This document shows, piece by piece, positions 54,082-62,703 of a DNA stretch of 64,000 nucleotides; the stretch's first letter is position 1, and every line of letters starts with the position of its first letter. Position numbers and translations under genes: made by a program. This DNA comes from Imbroritus primus (lineage in GTDB: Bacteria > Pseudomonadota > Gammaproteobacteria > Burkholderiales > Burkholderiaceae). The notes under the pieces are model-generated. The model saw only the letters and a list, made by a program, of their open reading frames with translations. It did no database searches and was not told the origin of the DNA. Where the stretch lies: NCBI RefSeq assembly GCF_964332355.1, contig NZ_OZ201293.1:2356001-2420000 (forward strand), read 5' to 3'.

Positions 54082-54529
54082 TGGCCGCCGATTCGCTGCA
54101 CGCGAGCGTGCACGGCCTCGTGCTATCGGGCGTGTCAGCGTCATGTTGCCGCGCGTGCAGTGCCAGTGCATTCGCACCGCACTTCGCGCTGCCTCCGGCG
54201 CAGCCGTCCCATGTGCAGGCGTCTTGCCTCGAACACGGCTGGCCTGCGGCCACCGCCGCGTTCGCCGGGGCGCTGGCTGCCCGCGCAGCGGCGCTACCGG
54301 GCCGCAGTTGCCGGGAGCGAGAACCGGGGGGACCAGAGGAGGCAAATGCGGAAGGCAAGACAAAAGGGTGCGGCACCTGTCGGCCCGCAAAGCCAGTCTG
54401 CACGTGGGGGTGGCGCGGCACGGCGCGGCTTCGCCGCCGTGCCGCTTGGGGCGCGAAGCCCGCGCCAATGCAGGCATGTCCGCGTGCTTCGCACGACCGG
54501 ACACGCTAGAGCTTGCAGGGAGCGCAGCC
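54082..54529. other. Candidate oriT region before the relaxase gene
   Basis: 448 bases without a supported gene between traF and the relaxase. It holds a perfect hairpin GCGGCACGGCG (54415-54425) with CGCCGTGCCGC (54435-54445), a smaller one (GGCGCG/CGCGCC), and a third, TGTCCGCGTGC with GCACG-AC-CGGACA (54477-54503), ending 26 bases before the relaxase start. The iteron core CTCGTGCTATCGGGC recurs at 54117-54131. Dyads beside a relaxase gene are typical of oriT; a nic site is not identified. Confidence 0.6.
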
Positions 54530-56512
54530 ATGACCGACCGCCGCGACGATGATTTCCGCATCCGCCCCAGTGCCCCGAAGAACCGGGGCCAGGGCTTCGT
54601 CTCCAAGGTGCTCAAGCAGGCAGGCAAGGCCAGCAGCGGCAAGTCGGCGGTGCGCCGTCCTGGCGCCAGCGGCAACGGGCAGCACGCCGGCCAGCGGCCC
54701 GGCTCGCGCCTGGGGCGCGGCCACACGGCGGCGCGCTTCGCGGGGGCGAAGCTCACGCCCATGTCGCGGCGCGTGACCATCAAGACGCTGCTGGTCAATC
54801 AGCAGCGGGCCAGTCCGCAGTCGCTCGCCAAGCACCTGCGCTACATCGAGCGCGACGGCGCCGGCCGCGATGGCGAGCCAGGCCAAGCCTATGGGCCGCA
54901 GACCGATGCTGCCGACCTCGACGCCTTCAAGGAACGCTGCGCCGACGACCGGCACCATTTCCGCTTCATCCTCTCGCCGGAGGATGGCGCGGAACTGGAC
55001 GACCTGCGCACCTACACGCGGCATCTCATGGGCCGCATGGAAGCCGACCTGGGCACACGGCTGGAATGGGTGGCGGTCGATCACTGGAACACCGACAACC
55101 CGCACACCCACTTGATCGTGCGCGGACGGGACGACACGGGCAAAGACCTCATCATCGCGGGCGACTACATCGCCGATGGCTTCCGGCATCGCGCGTCCGA
55201 GCTGGCGACCGAATGGCTGGGGCCACGCACCGAGCTGGAGATCCAGCAGACCTTGCAGCGTGAAGTGGATCAGGAGCGATGGACGAGCCTGGATCGCACG
55301 CTCAAACGCGAACTGGGCGACGATGGCCTGGTGCATGTCGAACGGTTCAACGAACCGCGGCTGCAACGCCAGCGCCTGCTGCTGATCGGCCGCCTGCCAC
55401 GCTTGCAGCGCATGGGCCTCGCCGACGAGACGCAGCCGGGCACCTGGGCCGTCCATGCGGATGCCGAAAAGACGCTGCGCACCCTGGGCGAGCGCGGCGA
55501 CATCATCCGCACCATGCAGCGAGCCATGCGCGGCGAACCGCGCGAGCTGGCGGTGTTCGAGCCGGGCGACGATGGCCGAACCATCCTCGGCCGCGTGGCT
55601 GCGAAGGGGCTGGCCGACGAGCTGCGCGACCGGGGCTATCTGGTCATCGACGGGGTGGACGGCAAGGCCCACTACGTCGCGCTCAACGCCCGCGACGAGC
55701 TGGCGAACTATCCCACCGGCGCCGTGGTGGAGGTGAAGGGATCGGCCGACGTGCGCGCGGCCGACAGGAACATCGCCGCTCTGGCGAGCGATGGCCTGTA
55801 CCGCACCGACCACCACCTCGCCATCGCACAGGGTCAGGCCATGCCGGGCCGTGATCCGCAGGAAGTCGTCGCCGCCCATGTCCGCCGGCTCGAAGCCTTG
55901 CGCCGCGGCGGCATCGTGGAGCGCGTGGCCGAGGGGCTATGGAAGGTGCCGGGCGACCTGGCCGAGCGCGGTCGCCAGTACGACGCGCAGCGCCTGGGCG
56001 GCGTGGCTGTAGAGCTGAAATCGCACCTGCCCATCGAGCGGCAGGCGCGCGTGATCGGGGCCACCTGGCTCGACCAGCAGTTGATCGGCGGCGGCTCGGG
56101 GCTGGGTGACCTGGGTTTTGGCAGCGAGACCAAACAGGCGATGCAGCAGCGCGCCGACTTCCTGGCCGAACAGGGACTGGCCGAGCGGCGCGGGCAGCGC
56201 GTGATCCTGGCGCGCAACCTGCTGGGCACGCTGCGCAATCGAGAACTGGCGCAGGTCGCCAAGGACATCGCTGCGGAAACTGGCTTGGAACACCGCCCGA
56301 CGGCGGACGGGCAGCGCGTGGCTGGCATCTACCGCCGGAGCGTGATGCTCGCCAGCGGACGGTACGCGATGCTGGACGACGGCATGGGGTTCAGCTTGGT
56401 GCCGTGGAAGCCAGTGATCGAGCAGCGACTGGGGCAGCAGCTTGCGGCGACGGTGCGTGGCGGAGCGGCCTCATGGGAAATCGGGCGTCGGCTTGGAGTT
56501 TCTTTGAGCTAG
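54530..56512 (+). CDS. HUH relaxase with DUF3363 C-terminal domain
   Basis: A 660-residue VirD2-like relaxase. The basic, low-complexity N-terminus (about 1-80) precedes the nuclease domain: HLRYIERDGAGRDGEPG probably supplies the catalytic Tyr, and VDHWNTDNPHTHLIVRGRDD is the metal-binding histidine triad. The C-terminal half is the DUF3363 extension typical of these element relaxases. It nicks oriT and pilots the strand in conjugation. It ends one base before the cadR stop codon on the other strand, so cargo has been inserted right at its 3' end. Confidence 0.92.
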   Translation: MTDRRDDDFRIRPSAPKNRGQGFVSKVLKQAGKASSGKSAVRRPGASGNGQHAGQRPGSRLGRGHTAARFAGAKLTPMSRRVTIKTLLVNQQRASPQSLAKHLRYIERDGAGRDGEPGQAYGPQTDAADLDAFKERCADDRHHFRFILSPEDGAELDDLRTYTRHLMGRMEADLGTRLEWVAVDHWNTDNPHTHLIVRGRDDTGKDLIIAGDYIADGFRHRASELATEWLGPRTELEIQQTLQREVDQERWTSLDRTLKRELGDDGLVHVERFNEPRLQRQRLLLIGRLPRLQRMGLADETQPGTWAVHADAEKTLRTLGERGDIIRTMQRAMRGEPRELAVFEPGDDGRTILGRVAAKGLADELRDRGYLVIDGVDGKAHYVALNARDELANYPTGAVVEVKGSADVRAADRNIAALASDGLYRTDHHLAIAQGQAMPGRDPQEVVAAHVRRLEALRRGGIVERVAEGLWKVPGDLAERGRQYDAQRLGGVAVELKSHLPIERQARVIGATWLDQQLIGGGSGLGDLGFGSETKQAMQQRADFLAEQGLAERRGQRVILARNLLGTLRNRELAQVAKDIAAETGLEHRPTADGQRVAGIYRRSVMLASGRYAMLDDGMGFSLVPWKPVIEQRLGQQLAATVRGGAASWEIGRRLGVSLS

Positions 56513-56968
56513 TCACTTGAGGCTATGCGCCCCATGAACATGACCCCTGCGCGTTGCTGGCTCGTGCACCTGGCGCGATGCTGAGGACAGTTCGGTCAAG
56601 ATGCCGCACTGACTGGCCTGCTGGGATTCCCGGCAGCTTTCCCGCAAGGTCTTGAGTTGTCGTTCCAGCGCTTTCAATTCCTTGATGCGAGTAGCCACAT
56701 GGTCTATGTGCTCGTCGAGCAGGTCATTCACCTGGGCGCAGTTCTCGTGCGGAGCATCCTTGAAGCGCAATAGAACCCGGATTTCATCCAGTGTCATGTC
56801 CAAACCCCGGCAGTGCCGGATGAAGGACAGTCGGTCAACGTGTTCTTCTGCGTACATGCGGTAGTTGCCATCTGTACGGGCCGTTTCTGGTAGCAAGCCT
56901 TCACGCTCGTAGTACCGGATCGTCTCTACCTGGGTATGTGCGGCCTTAGCCAGTTCGCCGATTTTCAT
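56513..56968 (-). CDS. cadR: MerR-family cadmium/lead-responsive regulator (CadR/PbrR type)
   Basis: A 151-residue MerR activator. The HTH MKIGELAKAAHTQVETIRYY is followed by a dimerisation helix and metal ligands in HENCAQVNDLLDEHIDHVAT and CRESQQASQCGILTEL, the Cys set known in CadR. The C-terminal His-rich tail (HEPATRRGHVHGAH) is also CadR-like. It twists the spaced promoter of cadA on metal binding. It is divergent from cadA with a classical MerR operator between them. Confidence 0.9.
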   Translation of the reverse strand: MKIGELAKAAHTQVETIRYYEREGLLPETARTDGNYRMYAEEHVDRLSFIRHCRGLDMTLDEIRVLLRFKDAPHENCAQVNDLLDEHIDHVATRIKELKALERQLKTLRESCRESQQASQCGILTELSSASRQVHEPATRRGHVHGAHSLK

Positions 56969-57019
56969 AGCTTCATCTTGAGCGGTCGCGGGTTTTTCTC
57001 CAAGGCTCATTGTAGGCAC

Positions 57020-57051
57020 TTGACTCTGTAGTGGGTACAGGGTTTCCAATT
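57020..57051 (+). promoter_or_regulatory. MerR-type cadA promoter/operator
   Basis: TTGACT (57020-57025) overlaps the dyad ACTCTGTA (57023-57030) and TACAGGGT (57036-57043); the -10-like element (TCCAAT or CCAATT) lies at 19-20 bases, the stretched spacing typical for MerR-controlled promoters. Confidence 0.8.
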
Positions 57052-57071
57052 TGCCTGAAAAGGAGAATTTC

Positions 57072-59510
57072 ATGAACTCTTCCCGCCAACGCCAACACGC
57101 TGACCCTGCCTGCTGCGGGAGTGGCTGTGCAACAGTGCCTGCGGTGCCCGAGCCAACAGCGTCTGATGGAACGACTATCGAGCCGCAACGCTTTCGCATA
57201 GCGAACATGGACTGTGCCTCGGAGGAGTCGGAAATCCGCCGGGCGCTGGAAGGCATGGCGGGGATTCGCAGCCTGCGATTCAACCTGGGGGATCGAGAGC
57301 TTGCCATTGCCGCCGATGACCACGCGCTGCCCCAGGCCCTGGAAGCGATCCGCAAAGCGGGTTTCAAGCCAGAACCCCTCGGCGCGAAGAATGTCCAGCG
57401 CTTCCGCATTGCGAATATGGACTGTGCCTCGGAGGAGTCGGAAATCCGCCGGGCGTTGGACGGCATGGCGGGAATTCGTAGCCTGCAATTCAATCTGGGC
57501 GAACGCGAGTTGGCCATTGCCGCCGATGATCCTGTCTTGCAGCAGGCGCTGGACGCAATCCGCAAGGCAGGCTTCAAGCCGGAACCTCTTGGCGACACAG
57601 GCTCGTCGGCTGCTGCGGTTGCCTCGCCAACGGGCTTCTGGACGAGATGGGGCAAATCGCTGGGCGCCCTTGGGTTGGCTGTGGCGGCCGAGGGCTTGGC
57701 ATTCGCCTTTCCAGACAGCGTACCTGTCAAGGCGCTGGGAATGGCGCTGGCCGCGGCGGCCATCGCGCTGTCGGGTTTCTCGGTTTACGGCAAAGGGCTG
57801 GCTGCACTGCGGCAGGGCCGCTTGAACATCAATGCCCTGATGACCGTGGCCGTGACCGGCGCTTTCCTGATCGGCCAGTGGCCCGAAGCGGCGATGGTGA
57901 TGGCCCTGTATGCGATTGCGGAAGCCATTGAGGCCCGCGCCGTGGATCGGGCGCGCGGCGCCATCAAGAGCCTGCTGGCGCTCGCGCCGGAGCAAGCTGA
58001 AGTGCGTCAAGACGATGGCAATTGGGTGCGCATGGGAGTCAAGGAAGTCACCGTGGGCACGACCGTGCGTATTCGCCCCGGCGAGCGCGTTCCGCTGGAT
58101 GGCATCGTGAGCCTAGGTCAGAGCGCTATTGACCAGTCCCCCGTGACCGGCGAAAGCTTGCCGGTGGACAAGAGCCCCGGCGATGAAGTCTTCGCCGGCA
58201 CCATCAATCAGGCTGCGGCGTTGGAAATCCGTGTCACGGCCCCCGCGTCCGACAGCACGCTGGCGCGGATCATCCACGCCGTTGAGCAGGCCCAGTCTTC
58301 CCGTGCGCCCACGCAGCGTTTCGTGGATCGCTTCGCCGCCGTCTACACGCCTGCGGTGTTCGTCCTGGCCGTTGCCGTTGCGTTGTTGGCGCCCTGGCTC
58401 ATGGGGCTGACCTGGACGCAGGCCGCCTACAAGGCCCTGGTGCTGCTGGTCATCGCCTGCCCTTGCGCCTTGGTGATTTCCACGCCCGTCACCGTCGTCA
58501 GCGGTTTGGCCGCTGGGGCGCGGCGAGGCATCCTGATCAAAGGTGGTGTGTACCTGGAAGAGGCGCGCAAGATCAAGGCCGTGGCGCTGGACAAGACCGG
58601 CACCATCACCGAAGGCAAGCCCAAGCTGGTGGCTTTCGAGCCCGTGGACACAGGACTCGGCCAGCAAGCCCTGGAGGGGTTGGCCAAGAGCCTCGCAGCG
58701 CGGTCGGATCATCCAGTGTCCAAGGCCATTGCGGACGGCGTGTCGTCCGCCACGCAAGAAGTGGATGAGTTTCAGGCTGTTGCCGGGCGCGGCGTGCAGG
58801 GGGTGATCGACGGCCATACCTATGTGCTGGCTAACCACCGCTGGATTGAAGAGCGCGGGCAGTGTTCGGCTGACCTCGAAGCCCGCCTTGCAGTGCATGA
58901 GCAAGCTGGCCGCACCGTCACGTTGTTGGCCAGCAGCGAACGGGTCATGGCCATCTGTGCAGTAGCCGACACCATCAAATCCTCATCCGCGCAGGCCGTG
59001 GCCGACCTGAAGGCATTGGGCGTGACGCCGGTGATGTTGACGGGCGATAACCTGGCGACGGCGCAAACCGTCGGCACCCAGGCGGGCATCGCCGAGGTGC
59101 GTGGCAACCTGCTGCCCGAGGACAAGTTGCAGGCCATCGGAGAGCTTCAGCAGCGCTTGGGCGTCACGGCGATGACCGGCGACGGCATCAACGACGCCCC
59201 CGCGCTGGCGAAGGCTGACATCGGCTTCGCTATGGGCGGCGCTGGCACCCACACCGCGATGGAGGCTGCCGATGTGGTGGTCATGAATGACGACCTGCGC
59301 CGACTACCCGAAACGATCCGACTGTCCAAGCGCACCCACGCCGTGCTGTGGCAGAACATCGTGCTCGCGCTGGGCATCAAGGCGGTTTTCCTGTTGCTGG
59401 CCGTCTTCGACGATGCCTCCATGTGGATGGCCGTGTTCGCCGACATGGGGGCGAGCTTGCTGGTGGTCTTCAACGGACTGAGGCTGCTCAGACAGCGGGC
59501 GGGTCGATAA
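57072..59510 (+). CDS. cadA: P1B-type Cd/Zn/Pb-exporting ATPase with tandem HMA domains
   Basis: An 812-residue pump. Two N-terminal heavy-metal domains (about 40-105 and 110-175) each carry IANMDCASEESEIRRAL and are nearly identical. The core has the CPC metal channel motif (VLLVIACPCALVISTPV), the phosphorylation site DKTGTITEG, and the hinge GDGINDAPALAKADIG. The metal-site is MDCASEE, not GMTCxxC, so each HMA has one Cys and acidic residues, as in Zn/Cd/Pb pumps. A Cys-rich MNSSRQ...CCGSGC start precedes. AAAAGGAG precedes the ATG at 57072. Confidence 0.95.
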   Translation: MNSSRQRQHADPACCGSGCATVPAVPEPTASDGTTIEPQRFRIANMDCASEESEIRRALEGMAGIRSLRFNLGDRELAIAADDHALPQALEAIRKAGFKPEPLGAKNVQRFRIANMDCASEESEIRRALDGMAGIRSLQFNLGERELAIAADDPVLQQALDAIRKAGFKPEPLGDTGSSAAAVASPTGFWTRWGKSLGALGLAVAAEGLAFAFPDSVPVKALGMALAAAAIALSGFSVYGKGLAALRQGRLNINALMTVAVTGAFLIGQWPEAAMVMALYAIAEAIEARAVDRARGAIKSLLALAPEQAEVRQDDGNWVRMGVKEVTVGTTVRIRPGERVPLDGIVSLGQSAIDQSPVTGESLPVDKSPGDEVFAGTINQAAALEIRVTAPASDSTLARIIHAVEQAQSSRAPTQRFVDRFAAVYTPAVFVLAVAVALLAPWLMGLTWTQAAYKALVLLVIACPCALVISTPVTVVSGLAAGARRGILIKGGVYLEEARKIKAVALDKTGTITEGKPKLVAFEPVDTGLGQQALEGLAKSLAARSDHPVSKAIADGVSSATQEVDEFQAVAGRGVQGVIDGHTYVLANHRWIEERGQCSADLEARLAVHEQAGRTVTLLASSERVMAICAVADTIKSSSAQAVADLKALGVTPVMLTGDNLATAQTVGTQAGIAEVRGNLLPEDKLQAIGELQQRLGVTAMTGDGINDAPALAKADIGFAMGGAGTHTAMEAADVVVMNDDLRRLPETIRLSKRTHAVLWQNIVLALGIKAVFLLLAVFDDASMWMAVFADMGASLLVVFNGLRLLRQRAGR

Positions 59511-59531
59511 AACGGAATACGGAGTTTGAAA

Positions 59532-59822
59532 ATGGGAATCTTAGGTCGAATTTTTGGCGGAGACAGCGGAGGGCATGGCAGTTCCCACGGGCATGGCAAT
59601 AGCCACGGCCGCGGCAGCTCCAGCGGTCATGATTGGGGGCGCAATCCAACGCCTTCGGCCAGTGGCATCCCATGCCCGCAATGCAAAACGATCAATCCGC
59701 AAGGCTCCCGCTTTTGCGGCCAGTGCGGGACATCGCTGGTGCCAGCATCGTGTAAGAAGTGCAGTAGCGTCATTCCCATCGGCGCGAAATTCTGCGCTCA
59801 GTGCGGCAACGCAGTAACTTGA
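59532..59822 (+). CDS. His-rich double zinc-ribbon protein
   Basis: A 96-residue protein. Residues about 12-36 are rich in Gly, Ser and His (GGHGSSHGHGNSHGRGSSSG). Two zinc ribbons follow, IPCPQCKTINPQGSRFCGQC and ASCKKCSSVIPIGAKFCAQC. It is the second gene after cadA in the same direction and may bind or buffer metal, or regulate. I know no experimentally characterised homologue. The start could also be a TTG at 59526. Confidence 0.8.
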   Translation: MGILGRIFGGDSGGHGSSHGHGNSHGRGSSSGHDWGRNPTPSASGIPCPQCKTINPQGSRFCGQCGTSLVPASCKKCSSVIPIGAKFCAQCGNAVT

Positions 59823-59825
59823 ATC

Positions 59826-60518
59826 ATGGTGATCTCGGCCTGGATCTACACCTTGATTCCGGCAGCGGCCGCCATCATCGGAGCTACGGTCGCGGTGAAC
59901 GTGCGGCCGGGGCCAACACTGGTCAGTGCGATTCAGCACTTTGCCGCTGGCGTCGTGTTCGCGGCGGCGGCCGGCGAAATTTTGCCCGACATCATGCACC
60001 GCGCCTCACCTTTGGCGACGATGATCGGCGGCGGAATCGGCGTCGCCACCATGCTGCTGGTGAAGCATCTGGAAGCATTGGCGAAGGGGCCAGCCGGTCT
60101 CCTGACCGTGATCGGCATCGACATCCTGATTGATGGCTTGGTGCTTGGTATCGGGTTTGCGGCTGGCCCAAAGGTCGGCTTGCTTCTGACCATCGCCCTG
60201 ACCATTGAGGTTCTGTTCCTGGGATTGACGGTGGCGACGGAACTCGGCGAGAGCGTTCGTTCTCGTGCCAAGGTCATTTGGATTACGTCCGCGCTCGTGC
60301 TCTTGCTGCCGATCGGGGCCTTGCTTGGAGCGCCGGTGGCGCTGTTGCCCAACCCTCTTCTGACTGGCTTCTTCGCGTTTGGTCTGATTGCGTTGCTCTA
60401 CCTCGTGACCGAAGAACTGTTGGTCGAAGCGCACGAAACGCCAGATCGTCCCTGGGTGACGGCGATGTTCTTTGTCGGCTTTCTGGCGCTTCTCCTGCTA
60501 GAAGAAGTAATTGGCTAG
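59826..60518 (+). CDS. Atypical ZIP-family membrane protein
   Basis: A 230-residue eight-helix protein with ZIP-like LVSAIQHFAAGVVFAAAAGE (helix 2/3) and VIGIDILIDGLVLGIGFAAG at helix 4. At the place of the canonical HNxPEG it reads DILIDG, and helix 5 reads IEVLFLGLTVATEL rather than an E-x-x-P-E type motif. Usual ZIP proteins import zinc, which would oppose the efflux operon, so this may have another role such as export or sensing. It is 3 bp after the zinc-ribbon gene. Confidence 0.75.
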   Translation: MVISAWIYTLIPAAAAIIGATVAVNVRPGPTLVSAIQHFAAGVVFAAAAGEILPDIMHRASPLATMIGGGIGVATMLLVKHLEALAKGPAGLLTVIGIDILIDGLVLGIGFAAGPKVGLLLTIALTIEVLFLGLTVATELGESVRSRAKVIWITSALVLLLPIGALLGAPVALLPNPLLTGFFAFGLIALLYLVTEELLVEAHETPDRPWVTAMFFVGFLALLLLEEVIG

Positions 60519-60553
60519 TAGGCCAGCCTGTTGGTAGGGCGCGACCCGTTGAA

Positions 60554-61876
60554 CTATTGCGTGTTCGGGGTAGGCACCGCGAGCCCGATAGATGTGACGC
60601 CGTTGCTCGAATCGACCATAGTCCGCCCTCCGTGCATGCGGGCGATGGCGGCCACGATGGCCAAGCCCAGTCCATGATTGCGGGCGGCATCCGACCGCGC
60701 TGCATCTGCCCGGTAGAAGCGGTTGAACAGATTGGGCAAATGCTCGGCTGAGATCGTCGGCCCTTCGTTCATCACCCGCAGGGCGATCTCACCATCCAGT
60801 CGGTCGATTTGCACGACAACGGTGCTGTGCGGATGCGCGTGCCGGGTTGCGTTGCCGATCAGGTTGGACAATGCGCGCTGCAATAGGCGCACGTCGGCCA
60901 AGCCAGTGGCATCACCATTGATACGAACTTTCAGCCCGGCTTCCTCAATGGCCGCCTCGTGCAATTCCACCACCGCGCGCGCAACGCCGGCCAGACTGGC
61001 GACATGCTCGCGGCGGGCTTCAGCTCCTCGGTCGGCTTGCGACAAGAAGAGCATGTCCTGCACGATCATCGACATGCGCTGGATATCTTCGAGGTGCGAG
61101 CCCAACACATCCCGCAGCGTGTCGGCATCGCGTGCTTTGCGCAAAGCGACTTCGGTGCCCCCCATCAACGTCGCCAACGGCGTGAACAGTTCATGCGCAA
61201 CGTCAGCATTGAAGGCTTCCAGTTGTTCGTAGGCTTTGTGCAGACGCTTCAGCAATTCGTTGACGTGGGCCACCAGCGGAGCCAGTTCGTCGGGTTGAGC
61301 GGAGCCATCCAGAAGCCGGTGCAGAGTATCGGCCTCCAGTGCCTGGATCTGAGCCGAGAGGTCGCGCACGGGACGCAGCCCGATTTGCACCAGCGTAAAT
61401 CCGCCAGCAGCAATCACCACTGCGCCAGCGAGTGCGGCGGCGACGAGCGTGCGGGCTAGGCGTTCTAGCACACGATCGTCCTCGCTGACATCAAGACTCA
61501 GCACCGCCTGGATGGGGGGGATGCCGGTCGTAGCCTCGAATCGCATGTCGATCACGCGGTGATGCACTGGAATGCCGGCGCTGGCATAGATGACGCTGCC
61601 GTCGGCACGGGTCAGGATCAATTTCATGTCCTGTCGGCCGACCATGCCATCGTCGAGCTTGTGTGCGAGCGTGCCGCTGTCTAACTCTGCTGCCTCGGCA
61701 ATAAGATGGTTCACCTGGGTCTGCTGTTGCCGCAGCGTGTCCATCTGCCGCTCCTTGAAGCTCAGCGCGGTGACGGTGTAAATGCCCAGGCAGGTTAAGG
61801 CCAGCCCGACCAGGGTGAGAAGTGCGAGCCAACGGGCAAGCCGCCGTCCCAGCGATCCGGCACGCCTGGGTCTCAC
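60554..61876 (-). CDS. Heavy-metal sensor histidine kinase (CzcS-like)
   Basis: A 440-residue kinase. It has an N-terminal membrane helix (RWLALLTLVGLALTCLGIYT), a periplasmic sensor (about 35-130), a second helix (LVAAALAGAVVIAAGGFTLV), HAMP, an H-box DVAHELFTPLATLMG, an N-box LSNLIGNATRHAHPH and a G-box HGLGLAIVAAIARMHGG. The H-box has F where R is typical (HELRTPL). It starts at a GTG overlapping the regulator's stop codon (GTGA) and is convergent with the ZIP gene. Confidence 0.9.
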   Translation of the reverse strand: MRPRRAGSLGRRLARWLALLTLVGLALTCLGIYTVTALSFKERQMDTLRQQQTQVNHLIAEAAELDSGTLAHKLDDGMVGRQDMKLILTRADGSVIYASAGIPVHHRVIDMRFEATTGIPPIQAVLSLDVSEDDRVLERLARTLVAAALAGAVVIAAGGFTLVQIGLRPVRDLSAQIQALEADTLHRLLDGSAQPDELAPLVAHVNELLKRLHKAYEQLEAFNADVAHELFTPLATLMGGTEVALRKARDADTLRDVLGSHLEDIQRMSMIVQDMLFLSQADRGAEARREHVASLAGVARAVVELHEAAIEEAGLKVRINGDATGLADVRLLQRALSNLIGNATRHAHPHSTVVVQIDRLDGEIALRVMNEGPTISAEHLPNLFNRFYRADAARSDAARNHGLGLAIVAAIARMHGGRTMVDSSNGVTSIGLAVPTPNTQ

Positions 61877-62559
61877 GACTGCCGATCTTCGAGTACGTAG
61901 CCCATGCCACGGACGGTGTGCAGCAGTGGGCGCTCGAAGGGCAGGTCGAGCTTGCTCCGAAGGCGACGCACAGCGACGTCGATCACGTTGGTACCGTGAT
62001 CGAAGTTCACGTCCCATACTTGCTCCGCGATTTCGGTACGTGACAGAACCTCGCCCTTGCGGCGCAAGAGCAGCGTCAGCAGTTGGAATTCCTTTGCGGA
62101 CAGATCGATGCGCTGGCCGGCCCGAGTAGCGCGCCGCCTCGCCAGGTCCATATGCAAGTCCCCCAGGCACAGCACCAGCGCATCAGGCGCGGGCGCAGTA
62201 CCGGCGGTGCGGCGCAGCAGCACCTCGATGCGTGCCACCAGTTCGGAAAAGGCGAACGGCTTAACGAGGTAGTCGTCCGCTCCTGCCTTCAGCCCGCGTA
62301 CGCGATCCTCGATGCGATGGCGGGCCGTCAACATGATCACCGGCGTCTGCTTGCTCTGCCGCAGTGCAGCCAGCAAGCCGAAGCCATCGATGCCCGGCAG
62401 CATGGTGTCGAGAACGATCAGGTCGTAGTGGCCGTCAGAGGCCATGTGGAGGCCATCGATGCCGTTGGCAGCCACATCGATCACATAGCCTTCTTCAGAG
62501 AGTCCCTTGCGAAGATAGTCCGCGAGCTTGGCTTCGTCTTCCACGATCAGCAGCTTCAT
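61873..62559 (-). CDS. OmpR-family heavy-metal response regulator (CzcR-like)
   Basis: A 228-residue response regulator with a receiver (MKLLIVEDEAKLADYLRKGL; phosphoacceptor Asp in YDLIVLDTMLPGIDG; Lys in DDYLVKPFAFSELVAR) and an OmpR-type winged helix (ending TVRGMGYVLEDRQS). It is paired with the overlapping sensor kinase. Divergent from the DUF4148 and czcI genes, it is the likely activator of the downstream czc genes. The ATG at 62559 is the standard start. Confidence 0.92.
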   Translation of the reverse strand: MKLLIVEDEAKLADYLRKGLSEEGYVIDVAANGIDGLHMASDGHYDLIVLDTMLPGIDGFGLLAALRQSKQTPVIMLTARHRIEDRVRGLKAGADDYLVKPFAFSELVARIEVLLRRTAGTAPAPDALVLCLGDLHMDLARRRATRAGQRIDLSAKEFQLLTLLLRRKGEVLSRTEIAEQVWDVNFDHGTNVIDVAVRRLRSKLDLPFERPLLHTVRGMGYVLEDRQS

Positions 62560-62703
62560 GCGCAGCGTTCCTGCTGCGGTCTCTCGCAACCTGTCCAAAT
62601 TGTCATCTGCACGTTTTACTCCCGTTCGGTGCCGGTTCTTACATTGTGCTCATGCCTTCGGGCATATCGATTTTCTGCAAATCACACTGGAAAGGACCAT
62701 GCA

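Noticed and set aside
54078..54509. A 144-codon ORF overlapping the traF stop codon and spanning the oriT-like region
   Set aside because: Composition is low complexity with Ala/Arg/Cys runs, no family resemblance, and it covers dyads and the iteron copy; read as non-coding.
53560..54798. A 412-codon minus-strand frame over traF and the relaxase start
   Set aside because: Antisense shadow of traF and oriT-like DNA with no recognisable domain.
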